64,000 nucleotides of DNA from Burkholderia puraquae (GCF_002099195.1 NZ_NBYX01000002.1:186001-250000); one strand, 5' to 3'. Shown: positions 26,482-36,811, numbered from the stretch's first letter. The notes: a model not told the origin generated them from the letters alone. Translations and numbers: made by a program.

Positions 26482-28044
26482 CTAGCGCGGCAGCGCGAGC
26501 TTGATCAGCGCGTCGGGCGTCGCCTGCGCCTTCGCGACCTCGCCCGCGATCCGTCCTTCCTTCATCACGATGATCCGGTCCGACACGCCGATCACCTCGG
26601 CCAGGTCGCTCGACACGAGGATCACCGTGCGGCCCGCTTCCGCGAGTTCGTAGAACAGGTTGTAGATTTCCGCGCGCGCGCCGACGTCGATGCCGCGCGT
26701 CGGCTCGTCCATCAGGAACACGTCGATGCGTTCGGCCAGCCAGCGCGCGAGCACGACCTTCTGCTGGTTGCCGCCGGACAGCGCGCCGATCGGCGTGTCG
26801 CCGTCGCGGGTCTTGATCGCGAGCCGCTCGATGTAGCGTTGCGCGAGCTCGCGTTCGCGCCGCGCGTCGAGCAGCATCCGCGCCGGGCTGAAATGCCGGC
26901 GCGCGCTGATGTTCAGGTTGTCGGCCACCGACGCGATCGCGACGATGCCCTCCTGCTTGCGGTCTTCCGGGCACAGTGCGAGGCCGGCGCGCACCGCGTC
27001 GCGCGGGCTCCCGAACGCGACGCGCCGCCCGTTCAGCTCGACGTGCCCCGCGCTCGGGCGCGCGGCACCGTACAGCAGCTTCATCAGTTCCGAGCGGCCC
27101 GCACCGACGAGCCCGAAGAAGCCGACGATCTCGCCGCGCCGCGCGGTGAACGACACGGGCTCGGATAACCCGGGGCCCGCCAGCCCTTTCGCCTCGATCA
27201 GCACGTCGCCGGCCGTGCGCGGCCGGTAGCCGTACACGTCCTCGATCGAGCGGCCGACCATGCAGCCGATCAACCGGTCGCGGTCGAGATCGGGAACGGA
27301 TTCGAACGTGTCGATGCGGCGGCCGTCGCGGAATACGGTCACGCGATCGCACAGTTCATACACTTCTTCCATCCGGTGCGTGACATAGATGATCGCGCGG
27401 CCTTCCGCGCGCAGCGCGCGGATGATCCGGAACAACTGCGTGGTCTCGCGCGCGGACAGCGAACTCGTCGGCTCGTCGAACGCGATCACGCGCGCGTCGC
27501 GCATCAGCGCCTTGCCGATCTCGATCATCTGGCGCTGGCCGATCGACAGATACTTCACCGGAATGCCCGGGTCGATATGCTCGCCGAGCCGCTCCAGCGC
27601 ATCGAGCGCGCGCGCGGCGAGCGTGCGTTCGTCGACCACGCCGAGCCGGCTCGGCAGTTGCCCGAGCATCAGGTTTTCGGCAACCGTCAGCTCGGGCACC
27701 AGATGCAGTTCCTGGTAGATGATCGCGATGCCGGCCTCGAGCGCCGCGCGCGTCGACGCGAAGCGCTGCACCGTGCCGTTCAGCGTCAGCGTGCCGGCCT
27801 GCGGCTGGTTCACGCCGGACAGCACCTTCAGCAGCGTCGACTTCCCCGCGCCGTTCTCGCCCATCAGCCCGTGCACTTCGCCCGCGCGCACCGACAGCGA
27901 CACGGCGTCGAGCGCACGCACGCCCGGGAACGTCACCGTGATGCCGTCGAGCGCGAGCAGCGGGCCGCCCGGCGGCGATCCGCCGGCATCGCTACCGGTG
28001 TCGCCGTCGTTGCCGGGTACGGCCGTCATCGTCTGCGTCGTCAT
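26482..28044 (-). CDS. araG: Sugar ABC transporter ATP-binding protein (AraG type)
   Basis: A 520-residue ATPase with two fused nucleotide-binding domains, as in all CUT2 sugar importers. First domain: Walker [10 protein letters not shown] (about residues 63-71), [17 protein letters not shown] (Q loop), [11 protein letters not shown], Walker [12 protein letters not shown] and YVTHRM. Second domain: the degenerate Walker [20 protein letters not shown], the signature [23 protein letters not shown] and LVSSDLAE. The degenerate second site is normal for this class. The start at 28044 gives a 28-residue Gly/Asp-rich extension before the domain. It lies 20 bases after the binding-protein gene. Confidence 0.92.
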   Translation of the reverse strand: MTTQTMTAVPGNDGDTGSDAGGSPPGGPLLALDGITVTFPGVRALDAVSLSVRAGEVHGLMGENGAGKSTLLKVLSGVNQPQAGTLTLNGTVQRFASTRAALEAGIAIIYQELHLVPELTVAENLMLGQLPSRLGVVDERTLAARALDALERLGEHIDPGIPVKYLSIGQRQMIEIGKALMRDARVIAFDEPTSSLSARETTQLFRIIRALRAEGRAIIYVTHRMEEVYELCDRVTVFRDGRRIDTFESVPDLDRDRLIGCMVGRSIEDVYGYRPRTAGDVLIEAKGLAGPGLSEPVSFTARRGEIVGFFGLVGAGRSELMKLLYGAARPSAGHVELNGRRVAFGSPRDAVRAGLALCPEDRKQEGIVAIASVADNLNISARRHFSPARMLLDARRERELAQRYIERLAIKTRDGDTPIGALSGGNQQKVVLARWLAERIDVFLMDEPTRGIDVGARAEIYNLFYELAEAGRTVILVSSDLAEVIGVSDRIIVMKEGRIAGEVAKAQATPDALIKLALPR

Positions 28045-28064
28045 CGCGTTCTCGCCTCGTGCGC

Positions 28065-29078
28065 TCAGATGCCGAGCTCGGCGCGCACGGCCTGCCAGTT
28101 CGCGCGCGTCATCAGCTTGCCGCTCGTCTGCGTGTCGGCCGGCGGCGTCTTGCCGTCGCGAATCCACTCGACGAGATTCTGCGTGCTGTCCTTGCCGTGG
28201 TTCGTCGAGCTGACCGCGATCGTCCCGAAGAAGCCGGTCGGCTCCTTCTTCTGGAATTCGGCGAACGCCTCGCCCGCACCGTTGATGCCCACGCCGATCA
28301 CGTCGGCCGCCGGGATATGCAGTTGCTCGGTCGCACGCACCGCGCCGAGCACGGATTCCTCGTTCAGCGCGTAGACCACCCATTTCTTCACGTTCGGATG
28401 GCGCGCGAGCACGGGCGCTGCCGCGCTGAAGCCGCCTTCGTCGTCGGTCGTCTTCTGCGGCGCGTCGAAGATGTTCTCCTTGCGGAAGCCGTTCGCGATC
28501 AGCGCCTGCGTCGCACCGTCGGTGCGCAGCTTCGCGGTCGGCAGCTCGTAGTTCGTGATCCGCAGCGCGCCGACTTCCTCGGGCTTCCAGCCGCGCCGCT
28601 TCATCTCGTCGGAAATGGCCTGGCCGACCTGGTTGCCGATCTTGGTCGCCGACATCCCGAGGTGCGGCACGTTCGACAGCGGCTTGCCGGTCGAATCGAC
28701 GAGCTGGTCGTCGACGGTCACGAACTTCATGTTGTAGCGCTTCGCGCGTGCGGCGATCGCCGGGCCGAGACGCACGTCCGGTGCGCAGATCACGAAGCCC
28801 TGCGCACCTTGCGAACCGAGGTTGTCGATCGCGGCCAGCACCTTCTCGCCATCGGGCGTGCCGATCTTCACGACCGAGAAATTCTCCTTCTGGCCGAGCG
28901 CAGCCGCGGCGTTCTGCTCGTTGATGAACCATGCCTGCTCGGGCATCTTCACCAGGAAGCCGATCTTCAGCGGCGCGTCGGCGCGCGCGGCGCCCTGCAT
29001 GCCGAGCGGCGCGATGCAAAGCGCGGCCAGGAGCGCGCGCAACGTATGGCGGCGAATCGTGTGAGTCGTGCGGTTCAT
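28065..29078 (-). CDS. araF: Periplasmic sugar-binding protein (AraF type)
   Basis: A 337-residue periplasmic-binding protein of the L-arabinose-binding branch. The start at 29078 has AGGAGACACC upstream and opens a signal peptide ending near GAARADA. The mature protein runs [105 protein letters not shown] and [15 protein letters not shown], closely following E. coli AraF landmarks (PEEPWF, KPMDTVPLVMMAAT, GINGVDAVSEL). It precedes the ATPase and follows the dehydrogenase by 75 bases. Confidence 0.92.
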   Translation of the reverse strand: MNRTTHTIRRHTLRALLAALCIAPLGMQGAARADAPLKIGFLVKMPEQAWFINEQNAAAALGQKENFSVVKIGTPDGEKVLAAIDNLGSQGAQGFVICAPDVRLGPAIAARAKRYNMKFVTVDDQLVDSTGKPLSNVPHLGMSATKIGNQVGQAISDEMKRRGWKPEEVGALRITNYELPTAKLRTDGATQALIANGFRKENIFDAPQKTTDDEGGFSAAAPVLARHPNVKKWVVYALNEESVLGAVRATEQLHIPAADVIGVGINGAGEAFAEFQKKEPTGFFGTIAVSSTNHGKDSTQNLVEWIRDGKTPPADTQTSGKLMTRANWQAVRAELGI

Positions 29079-29153
29079 TCGGTGTCTCCTTGATATCGGC
29101 TTATGCCGTAATGATTCGTCGTGTGCGATCGCGCCGCAGCGCGTGCACATCGT

Positions 29154-30119
<966 letters not shown>

Positions 30120-31049
30120 TCAGCGCGCCCAGCGCAGCACGAGCGGATCGAGCCGGCGTGCGATCGCGAGCAATTCGGCGCGCGTGTCCGGATGCAGCTC
30201 CGGCATCGGATGCCGCGGCTGCTCGCACGCGATCACGCCGCCTGCGCGCATCAGCGCCTTCGCGGTGAGGATCCCGGACTGGCGGTTCTCGTGGTTGATC
30301 AGCGGCAGCCACGCCTGGTAGCGCGCAAACGCATCGTCGTGGCGCCCTTCGCGGAACGCTTCGAGGATCGGCCGGATGCCGTCCGGAAACCCGCCGCCCG
30401 TCATCGCGCCGGTCGCGCCTGCATGGAGATCGGCAAGCAGCGTGATCGCCTCCTCGCCGTCCCACGGCCCTTCGATCGCGTCGCCGCCGAGCCGGATCAG
30501 CTCGCGCAGCTTGTTCGCGGCGCCCGGTGTCTCGATCTTGAAGTACGCGACCTGTTCGATCTCCCGCGCCATCCGCGCGAGGAACGGGGCAGACAGCGCG
30601 GTGCCGCTCGCGGGCGCGTCCTGGACCATGATCGGGATCGCGATCGCGTCGGACACGCGGGCATAGAACTCGAAGATCTGCGCTTCGGGCACGCGGAACG
30701 TCGCGCCGTGATACGGCGGCATCGCCATCACCATCGCCGCGCCGAGCTGCTGCGCGCGCAGGCTGCGTGCCGCGCACACCTGCGTGCTGTAGTGCGAAGT
30801 CGTGACGATCACCGGCACGCGGCCCGCGACATGGTCGAGGATCGTGCGCGTGAGCACGTCGCGCTCGTCGTCGGTGATGGCGAACTGCTCGGAGAAATTC
30901 GCGAGGATGCACAACCCGTCCGAGCCCGCGTCGATCATGAAATCGACCGCGCGCTTCTGGCTCGCGAGATCGAGTTCGCCGGTTTCGGCAAACGTCGTCG
31001 GGACGACGGGGAAAATGCCGCGATAACGCGGCGTGCTGCTCGATGTCAT
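30120..31049 (-). CDS. L-2-keto-3-deoxyarabonate dehydratase (DapA/DHDPS family)
   Basis: A 309-residue DHDPS/NAL-family TIM-barrel enzyme. Seen: GIFPVVPTTFAETGELDLASQKRAVDFMIDAGSDGLCILANFSEQFAI, VIVTTSHYST, MVMAMPPYHGATFR, IMVQDAPASGT, AYFKIETPGAANKL with the Schiff-base lysine (about K171) and GAMTGGGFPDGIRPI. The same length as Azospirillum L-2-keto-3-deoxyarabonate dehydratase and its place next to an IlvD/Edd-type dehydratase support conversion of L-KDA to 2-oxoglutarate semialdehyde. The start at 31049 has AGGACG upstream. An aldolase role (pathway II) cannot be ruled out from motifs alone. Confidence 0.85.
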   Translation of the reverse strand: MTSSSTPRYRGIFPVVPTTFAETGELDLASQKRAVDFMIDAGSDGLCILANFSEQFAITDDERDVLTRTILDHVAGRVPVIVTTSHYSTQVCAARSLRAQQLGAAMVMAMPPYHGATFRVPEAQIFEFYARVSDAIAIPIMVQDAPASGTALSAPFLARMAREIEQVAYFKIETPGAANKLRELIRLGGDAIEGPWDGEEAITLLADLHAGATGAMTGGGFPDGIRPILEAFREGRHDDAFARYQAWLPLINHENRQSGILTAKALMRAGGVIACEQPRHPMPELHPDTRAELLAIARRLDPLVLRWAR

Positions 31050-31152
31050 GGTTCGCGTCCTGCGCCGGCCCCTGCGGCGGCCGGCGGTCATGCGTTTACG
31101 GTTTCACGAAGCGCAGGCCCGGAAAGCCCGCAACCGGCTGCCACGCAGCCGC

Positions 31153-32904
31153 TCAATGCGAATGGCTCGGCACCTCCGCGCCGCGCATGCCGACCAGGAA
31201 GTCGAGGTCGCACCCCTCGTCGGCCTGCAGCACGTGATCGATGTACAGCCGTGCGTAGCCGCCCTTGCCGAGCTGGCCGGCCACGCCCGGCGCCGCGGTC
31301 GGATCGACGTCCGACAGGCGGCGCTGCAGCTCTTCATCCGTAATGTCCAGATGCAGCGTGCCGGCCTCGCAGTCGAGCTCGATCCAGTCGCCATTGCGCA
31401 CGGCCGCGAGCGGGCCGCCGGCGGCAGCCTCCGGCGCGACGTGCAGCACGACCGTCCCGTACGCGGTACCGCTCATCCGCGCATCGGAAATCCGCACCAT
31501 GTCCTTCACGCCCTGGCGCAGCAGCTTCGGCGGCAGCCCCATGTTGCCGACCTCGGCCATGCCCGGATAACCGCGCGGCCCGCAGTTCTTCAGCACGAGC
31601 ACCGAACTGGCGTCGACGTCGAGCGCTTCGTCGTTGATCGTCGCCTTGTAGTGGTCGAGGTTCTCGAACACGACCGCGCGGCCGCGATGCTTGAGCAGTT
31701 CCGGGCTCGCCGCCGACGGTTTCAGCACCGCGCCGCGCGGCGCGAGATTGCCGCGCAGGATGCGGATGCCGCCGTCCGCGATCAGCGGCCGGTCGAGCGG
31801 GCGGATCACTTCGTCGTCGTAGTTCGGCGCTTCGCGCACGTTGTCCCACAGCGACTTGCCGTTTACCGTCAGTGCGTCCGGGTTCGGCAGCAGCCCGCCT
31901 TCGCCGAGCCGGCGCAGCACCGCCGGCAGCCCGCCCGCGTAATAGAACTCTTCCATCAGGAAGCGCCCCGACGGCATCAGGTCGACGATCGTCGGCGTGT
32001 CGCGGCCGATGCGCATCCAGTCTTCCAGCTCGAGCGGCACGCCGATGCGGCCCGCGATCGCCTTCAGGTGAATCACCGCGTTGGTCGAGCCGCCGATCGC
32101 CGCATTCGCGCGGATCGCGTTCTCGAACGCCGCGCGCGTGAGGATCTTCGACAGCACGAGCCCTTCGAGCGCCATCTCGACGATGCGGATGCCGGACATG
32201 TGCGCGAGCACGTAGCGGCGCGAATCGACGGCCGGAATCGCCGCGTTGTGCGGCAGCGCGACGCCGAGCGCCTCGGCCATGCACGCCATCGTCGACGCGG
32301 TGCCCATCGTGTTGCAGGTGCCGGCCGAGCGCGACATCCCTGCTTCGGCCGACAGGAAGTGATGCAGGTCGATTTCACCGGCCTTCAGCGCTTCGTGCAG
32401 TTGCCACACGGCCGTGCCCGAGCCGATGTTCTTGCCTTCCAGCTTGCCGTTCAGCATCGGGCCGCCCGACACGACGATCGCCGGCACGTCGCAGCTCGCC
32501 GCGCCCATCAGCAGCGCGGGCGTGGTCTTGTCGCAGCCGGCGAGCAGCACGACCGCATCGATCGGGTTGCCGCGGATCGCCTCCTCGACATCCATCGACG
32601 CGAGGTTGCGCGTGAGCATCGCCGACGGCCGCAGGTTCGATTCGCCGTTCGAGAACACCGGGAACTCGACCGGGAAGCCGCCGGCCTCGAAGATCCCGCG
32701 CTTCACGTGTTCGGCGAGCTTGCGGAAGTGCGCGTTGCACGGCGTCAGTTCGGACCACGTATTGCAGATGCCGATGATCGGCCGGCCGTCGAACTCGTGA
32801 TCGGGGATGCCCTGGTTCTTCATCCAGCTCCGGTACATGAAGCCGTTCTTGTCGTTCGTGCCGAACCATTGGGTGGAGCGCAGCCTGGGTTTCGTTGCCG
32901 ACAT
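31153..32904 (-). CDS. L-arabinonate dehydratase (IlvD/Edd family)
   Basis: A 583-residue iron-sulfur dehydratase of the IlvD/Edd family, acting on sugar acids. Three conserved cysteines suited to bind the cluster are C56 (TWSELTPCNAH), C124 (LLAGCDKTTPALLMG) and C197 (SAGTCNTMGTASTM). RSWMKNQGIPDHEFDGRP and GGPMLNGKLEGKNIGSGT match the arabonate/pentonate dehydratase subgroup, and the length equals that of the Azospirillum enzyme. It would turn L-arabonate into L-2-keto-3-deoxyarabonate. It is the first gene of the operon, with AGGA before 32904, and is divergent from a LysR regulator. Confidence 0.9.
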   Translation of the reverse strand: MSATKPRLRSTQWFGTNDKNGFMYRSWMKNQGIPDHEFDGRPIIGICNTWSELTPCNAHFRKLAEHVKRGIFEAGGFPVEFPVFSNGESNLRPSAMLTRNLASMDVEEAIRGNPIDAVVLLAGCDKTTPALLMGAASCDVPAIVVSGGPMLNGKLEGKNIGSGTAVWQLHEALKAGEIDLHHFLSAEAGMSRSAGTCNTMGTASTMACMAEALGVALPHNAAIPAVDSRRYVLAHMSGIRIVEMALEGLVLSKILTRAAFENAIRANAAIGGSTNAVIHLKAIAGRIGVPLELEDWMRIGRDTPTIVDLMPSGRFLMEEFYYAGGLPAVLRRLGEGGLLPNPDALTVNGKSLWDNVREAPNYDDEVIRPLDRPLIADGGIRILRGNLAPRGAVLKPSAASPELLKHRGRAVVFENLDHYKATINDEALDVDASSVLVLKNCGPRGYPGMAEVGNMGLPPKLLRQGVKDMVRISDARMSGTAYGTVVLHVAPEAAAGGPLAAVRNGDWIELDCEAGTLHLDITDEELQRRLSDVDPTAAPGVAGQLGKGGYARLYIDHVLQADEGCDLDFLVGMRGAEVPSHSH

Positions 32905-32983
32905 CGTCAGTCCTGTGGTGACGGGATACCGGCGCAGTCTAGGCAGAATTTTGATAACTGGCTAATGACGTTTTTGGCGATTA

Positions 32984-33003
32984 CGATATCGATTCCGATA
33001 TCG
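32984..33003. promoter_or_regulatory. Twin CGATATCG elements in the divergent arabinose promoter
   Basis: Two copies of the self-complementary octamer CGATATCG (32984-32991 and 32996-33003), start to start 12 bases, between the LysR gene and the dehydratase gene. The second copy runs into ATATAAA, a likely -10 region for the LysR gene, so binding would affect the regulator itself. Probably the site of the LysR protein. Confidence 0.55.
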
Positions 33004-33018
33004 ATATAAACCCGTACG

Positions 33019-33969
33019 ATGCCCGAAGCCAGCCCGTGGGGAAACCGTGGCCGCCTCAAGACGCGCCAGCTTCTGCTGGTCGTCGCGCTTGCCGACGAAG
33101 GCAGCATTCATCGCGCGGCGGCCGCGCTGAACATGACGCAGCCGGCCGCGTCGAAGCTGCTGCGCGAACTCGAGGAATCGATCGGCGCGGTGCTGTTCGA
33201 GCGCCTGCCGCGCGGGATGCGGCCGACACTGTACGGCGACGCGCTGATCCGCCACGCACGCGCGGCGCTCGGCAGCCTCGACCAGGCGCACGAAGAACTG
33301 GCCGCGCTGAAGGCCGGCCATCTCGGCCACGTGGCGGTGGGGGCGATCACGTCGCCGGGCCTGCGGCTCGTGCCGCCGGCCGTCGCCGCCGTGAAGGGCA
33401 CGCATGCAGGCCTGCATGTATCGGTCGAGATCGACACCAGCAACGTGCTGCTCGAACATCTCGCACAAGAAAAGATCGACATCGTGCTCGGCCGGCTCTC
33501 GGCCGAACACGACAAGCTGCGCCTGCGCTACGAGCCGCTGACCGGCGAGTCGGTCGCCGCCGTCGTGCGGCCCGGCCATCCGCTGCTCGCGCAGGCACCG
33601 CTGTCGCTCGCGGACGTGCAGCGCGCCGCGTGGGTCGTGCCGCCGGCCGGCAGCGTGCTGCGGCACCGCTTTGAGCTCGTGTTCCAGCGCGCGAGCCTCG
33701 CACCGCCGGCGAACCTCGTCGAGACGGCGGCGCTGCTGTTCATCACGCAACTGCTGGAGCAGAGCGACATGATCGCGGTGCTGGCCGAGGACGTCGCGCG
33801 CTACTACGCCCGGCACGGGATCGTCACGATGCTGCCGCTGGAGATGGATTGCCGGATGGACGATTTCGGGATCATCACGCGCACCGACCGGCTGCATTCG
33901 CCGGCCGTCGCGATGATGGCCGATGCGATTCGTGCGGCGGCGCGGGAGGTTTATGGGGTCGTGCCGTGA
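33019..33969 (+). CDS. LysR-family regulator of the arabinose operon (GbpR-like)
   Basis: A 316-residue LysR regulator. The HTH (LKTRQLLLVVALADEGSIHRAAAALNMTQPAASKLLRELEESIGAVLFERLPRGMRPT, about residues 13-72) is the CbbR/GbpR-like form. The effector domain contains GHLGHVAVGAITSPGLRLVPPAVAAVK and IDIVLGRLSAEHD. It is divergent from the L-arabinose operon, as GbpR is from the sugar genes in Azospirillum and Agrobacterium. An in-frame TAA lies at 33007-33009, so the ATG at 33019 is the only possible start; it has no ribosome site and lies about 9 bases after a TATAAA, suggesting a leaderless message. Confidence 0.92.
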   Translation: MPEASPWGNRGRLKTRQLLLVVALADEGSIHRAAAALNMTQPAASKLLRELEESIGAVLFERLPRGMRPTLYGDALIRHARAALGSLDQAHEELAALKAGHLGHVAVGAITSPGLRLVPPAVAAVKGTHAGLHVSVEIDTSNVLLEHLAQEKIDIVLGRLSAEHDKLRLRYEPLTGESVAAVVRPGHPLLAQAPLSLADVQRAAWVVPPAGSVLRHRFELVFQRASLAPPANLVETAALLFITQLLEQSDMIAVLAEDVARYYARHGIVTMLPLEMDCRMDDFGIITRTDRLHSPAVAMMADAIRAAAREVYGVVP

Positions 33970-33973
33970 GGTA

Positions 33974-33999
33974 GCGGCGGTAGGGTAGGGTTCCGCCGC
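33974..33999. terminator. Hairpin after the LysR gene
   Basis: GCGGCGG (33974-33980) pairs with CCGCCGC (33993-33999) across 12 bases, 4 bases after the LysR stop. A second pairing, GGAGAGC with GCTCTCC, follows at about 34006-34035. No T-run follows either. Up to 34139 nothing else is seen. Confidence 0.35.
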
Positions 34000-34139
34000 C
34001 GGACGTGGAGAGCAAGGTCGCCGTCCGGGGCTCTCCGACAACAGTACCCCGCTCTATACGGTCGAAGTCGTCAGCTCTCGAGCTTCGCCGCCGCCCTCTT
34101 CGACGACGGCGGGCCGGGTGCCGTATTGCGCTCGCTTCA

Positions 34140-35879
34140 TCAGAACTGTGCGGTGACCTGAAAACCCACCGTCACGCGTGCCGTTGGGAATCCGGATGGC
34201 TTGTAGACCGGTGTGCCGGCAAACAGGTCGTAACCGTAGGCGCCCAATCGAGTCGCGACGCTGCCCTTTACGCCGATCACGGCACCTGCCAGTTGCGTGC
34301 CGACCAGCGCGACCGGCTGCGGGCCCCACACGCGGCCGTAGTCGAGGCCCGCGTAGACCGCCATACCCGTCTGCCCGATCGGCGCCTGCAATTCGTTGCG
34401 CCAGTAGAAACCGCGAGAAGCCGCCAGCATCGTCTCTCCGTCAAAGCCGCGCACCGTATAGCGGCTGCCGATCGCCAGGTCGTCGATGTAGTAGAGCGTG
34501 TTGCCCGTGTACTGGCCGTGGAAGGTCGTCACGTAGCGGAACGGCTGCTGCGCGATCGCGAACGGCACCGACAGGTTCGCATCGAGCACCGCCATCTTGT
34601 AGCGGTAGGTCGGGCCGCCGTCGGCCGCCAGCATGTCCTCCTGCGCGCCGAATGCGCCAATGCCCTGTCGGTACGCGAGCGTGCCGTCGAACTGCGCATT
34701 GCCGAAGTAGTGGCGATCGGTCAGGCCAAATTCAACGAACGTGTTGTTGCGGCGCTGCTGCGGAATTTCGGTATCTTCGATGAAGCTCTGGCCGAAGCGG
34801 CGCGACAGCCGGAACTGCGAACCGAACACGTCGTTCTGGCTGCGCGACAGCACGCGGTTCAGCTTGAAGTCGACCGTCTTCGAATTGCCGCTCGCGATGA
34901 ACGTCTGGTTCACGCCGGCAATCTGCTGGTAGTACGTATTGGTGTATGCCGAGAGCGTCGCGGTCCAATATCCCCACGGGATCGAGTAAAAGCCATTCCA
35001 GCCGTGCGAGCCAAGACGCTTGTCGCCGAATTCCAGATCCTGGCTCACGCCGACGTTGAAGATGTCGTTCAGGCCGAGCGGGTTGTCTATGCAGAGCGAC
35101 AGGTTGCCCTGCAGGCGGCCGGTCGCGCGCGTGCCCGAGTTGTCGATCGACGCGACCACGGTCCAGGGCTTGCCGCGCTTCACGTCGAGCACGACATCGC
35201 TCTCGCCCGGCACATCGGCGGGGACGATCTGCATCGACACGTCCTGGCTCGATACGCGCTTCATCTGCTCGAGGCCCTGCTCGAGGTCGCGCAGGTTCAG
35301 CAGTTCGCCATCGCGGGTCGGGAAAGCGGTTTTCCAGGTGCCGCGCAGCTTGTCGTCGGCGAAACGCACGTGGCGAATCACTCCGGGGATCAGCGAAAAC
35401 TTGAGGGTGCCGGTCGACAGATCCTGCTCGGGCAGCAGCACGCGCGTCGTGACGTACCCGCGTGCCAGGATCGCTTGCGACAGGCCCTTGACGAGCATAT
35501 CGATGCCTTGTTTGCCGACGCACTGGCCGACGTAGTGATCGAGCCATTCGCGCGCGAATGCGAAGCGGTCCATCGGCAAGGCCGACGCGCCTTGCGACTT
35601 CAGGGAAGCGGGCAGCGAGTCAGGCACGTCGAGCGAAAAACGATCAATGCGAAAGCACGGCGTTTCGGACGGCAGCGCCGGATACCCTGCGCTCGCCGTC
35701 ACGCTCGAACGCACCCCGGGCGCGGAAACGGTCCGCTCGCGCTCGCGCGCCTCTTCCTGTTGTCTGATTTGCTGGTCGTTACCCGAACTGATCGGGCGGA
35801 GAGCCTCTTGTGCCGACACACTGGTCGCGATAAACAGCAGCGCTGCGGCGGCCGAATTCCCTCGGCGAATAATTTTCAT
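34140..35879 (-). CDS. bcpB: Two-partner secretion outer-membrane transporter BcpB (CdiB/ShlB family)
   Basis: A 579-residue TpsB transporter that exports the large BcpA protein across the outer membrane. The signal peptide MKIIRRGNSAAAALLFIATSVSA is followed by a charged helix (QQIRQQEEARERERTV, the channel-plugging H1 type), two POTRA domains (CFRIDRFSLDVPD, VGQCVGKQGIDMLVKGLSQAILARGYVTTRVLLPEQDLSTGTLKFSLIPG), and a 16-strand barrel with the diagnostic VRGF motif at residues 476-479 (YTVRGFDGE), plus the terminal Phe. It is the last gene of the locus, after the small ORFs. The distal position of the transporter is the Burkholderia bcp order, not the E. coli cdiBAI order. Confidence 0.93.
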   Translation of the reverse strand: MKIIRRGNSAAAALLFIATSVSAQEALRPISSGNDQQIRQQEEARERERTVSAPGVRSSVTASAGYPALPSETPCFRIDRFSLDVPDSLPASLKSQGASALPMDRFAFAREWLDHYVGQCVGKQGIDMLVKGLSQAILARGYVTTRVLLPEQDLSTGTLKFSLIPGVIRHVRFADDKLRGTWKTAFPTRDGELLNLRDLEQGLEQMKRVSSQDVSMQIVPADVPGESDVVLDVKRGKPWTVVASIDNSGTRATGRLQGNLSLCIDNPLGLNDIFNVGVSQDLEFGDKRLGSHGWNGFYSIPWGYWTATLSAYTNTYYQQIAGVNQTFIASGNSKTVDFKLNRVLSRSQNDVFGSQFRLSRRFGQSFIEDTEIPQQRRNNTFVEFGLTDRHYFGNAQFDGTLAYRQGIGAFGAQEDMLAADGGPTYRYKMAVLDANLSVPFAIAQQPFRYVTTFHGQYTGNTLYYIDDLAIGSRYTVRGFDGETMLAASRGFYWRNELQAPIGQTGMAVYAGLDYGRVWGPQPVALVGTQLAGAVIGVKGSVATRLGAYGYDLFAGTPVYKPSGFPTARVTVGFQVTAQF

Positions 35880-35972
35880 GTTCTTCTAGATATGGAATCG
35901 TGAACTACAACCAGATCATGCGTATTCGTCAAGGATGCGACTGCTTATTAACGCGGTCAGCACACTGATCAC

Positions 35973-36092
35973 CTAAAAAAGTCCGGCAAAAAATGCATAG
36001 GTAGCAGCCATACTGACCCAAGCAGCAGTATTCTGCTTGTGCGTCATCTTGACCCGCTTTTCTGGATTTTGATCTCCGCTAACTGTCACCAT
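35973..36092 (-). CDS. Tiny membrane-protein ORF in the bcp locus (39 aa)
   Basis: A 39-residue frame reading MVTVSGDQNPEKRVKMTHKQ, then a hydrophobic segment TAAWVSMAATYAFFAGLF at the very end. AGGA lies 8 bases before the ATG at 36092. It is AT-rich like the two ORFs upstream and sits 94 bases before bcpB. It could be a small tail-anchored inner-membrane protein, or a decayed remnant of an immunity gene. No family is recognised. Confidence 0.4.
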   Translation of the reverse strand: MVTVSGDQNPEKRVKMTHKQNTAAWVSMAATYAFFAGLF

Positions 36093-36120
36093 CCAACTAT
36101 CCTGCTTTCCAAGAAAAGTC

Positions 36121-36243
36121 TTAGCTAAAGAAGATATTCCTCAATATCACGTAAACGATGAAGCCCATAACCGCAGCGAAAAAGCACCACCAGATGATTT
36201 TCTGTCTCCGCGTTTTCGGAACAGATGTAATTGACGGCCCCAT
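36121..36243 (-). CDS. Tiny membrane-protein ORF in the bcp locus (40 aa)
   Basis: A 40-residue frame: a basic N-terminus (MGPSITSVPKTRRQK), then one strong membrane segment (IIWWCFFAAVMGFIVYVIL) and a short tail RNIFFS. The positive-inside rule puts the N-terminus in the cytoplasm. The upstream ribosome site is weak. It lies between bcpI and bcpB, where other Burkholderia loci carry bcpO or extra short ORFs; it has no lipobox and is therefore not a typical BcpO lipoprotein. Confidence 0.45.
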   Translation of the reverse strand: MGPSITSVPKTRRQKIIWWCFFAAVMGFIVYVILRNIFFS

Positions 36244-36245
36244 GG

Positions 36246-36347
36246 CTACCACCCAATCCCAGTTTTCCCTTGATCAACGGAGAAGCACAAACCAATCTCG
36301 GCAATTTCGTCTACCAATCTGGCGCTGCCGAGTGATGAGATAGTCAC
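36246..36347 (-). CDS. Tiny ORF after bcpI (33 aa, GTG start)
   Basis: A 33-codon frame with a GTG start at 36347, 10 bases after the bcpI stop, reading LGSARLVDEIAEIGLCFSVD and ending DQGKTGIGW. Its stop is 2 bases before the next ORF. There is no convincing ribosome site. It may be a genuine short gene or the tail of an older immunity gene. Low confidence. Confidence 0.25.
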   Translation of the reverse strand: MTISSLGSARLVDEIAEIGLCFSVDQGKTGIGW

Positions 36348-36357
36348 CACCAGGACT

Positions 36358-36795
36358 TCATCGCCTGCAATTCATTACTGTTCCGGAATTATATTCCATT
36401 GACAGGCCATAGATATCAATCTGCCTCTCAGGAAACCATTCTGGGACAAGACTCAGCGCGGCGCGCCCTCCATCCTTACAAAACGATATTTCTTTTTCAT
36501 TTGAGCCAACAACATTCCATCCTCGTGAAATAAACGCATCTCTGTAAGCGTTCAACAGCCGCTCATCCACTGAACGAGCATCAATACTCCTAATAATAAG
36601 CACAGCGCTGCCTCGTTCATTATCTTTGGAAAAGACAGTCATTCCACCCCGCCCGACAATCCAATCCATATCAGATTTCATTTTTCGGTATTTTTCAGCG
36701 GTATCCGTAGGGCTATTAACCAGAACTTTAGCAAAAAAAACATACATCGCCCCCAGCACCAAAAAACCGATAATCAAAGCTTTGAGTAACTTCAT
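36358..36795 (-). CDS. bcpI: BcpI-type immunity protein, membrane-anchored
   Basis: A 145-residue protein directly after bcpA (16-base gap), the place of the immunity gene. The ATG at 36795 follows AAGGTGG; a TTG one codon earlier is a less likely start. The N-terminus MKLLKALIIGFLVLGAMYVFFAKVLV is a signal anchor, and the remaining 115 residues (TAEKYRKMKSDMDWIVGRGG, SAVLIIRSIDARSVDERLLNAYRDAFISRGWNVV, ISFCKDGGRAALSLVPEW) would lie in the periplasm. The GC content is clearly below the bcpA core. It should neutralise the matching BcpA C-terminal toxin, and its anchor suggests that the toxin acts at the inner membrane. No sequence family is recognised. Confidence 0.75.
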   Translation of the reverse strand: MKLLKALIIGFLVLGAMYVFFAKVLVNSPTDTAEKYRKMKSDMDWIVGRGGMTVFSKDNERGSAVLIIRSIDARSVDERLLNAYRDAFISRGWNVVGSNEKEISFCKDGGRAALSLVPEWFPERQIDIYGLSMEYNSGTVMNCRR

Positions 36796-36811
36796 CAACG
36801 GCCACCTTCCA

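Noticed and set aside
25430-27352. 640-residue reading that joins ATPase and permease regions
   Set aside because: The N-terminal part is araG in a wrong frame; araG ends at 26482 and araH starts at 26449.
36246-36347. Idea that the 33- and 40-codon ORFs are one gene broken by a stop
   Set aside because: They are in different frames and read-through gives no membrane segment, so they are listed separately.
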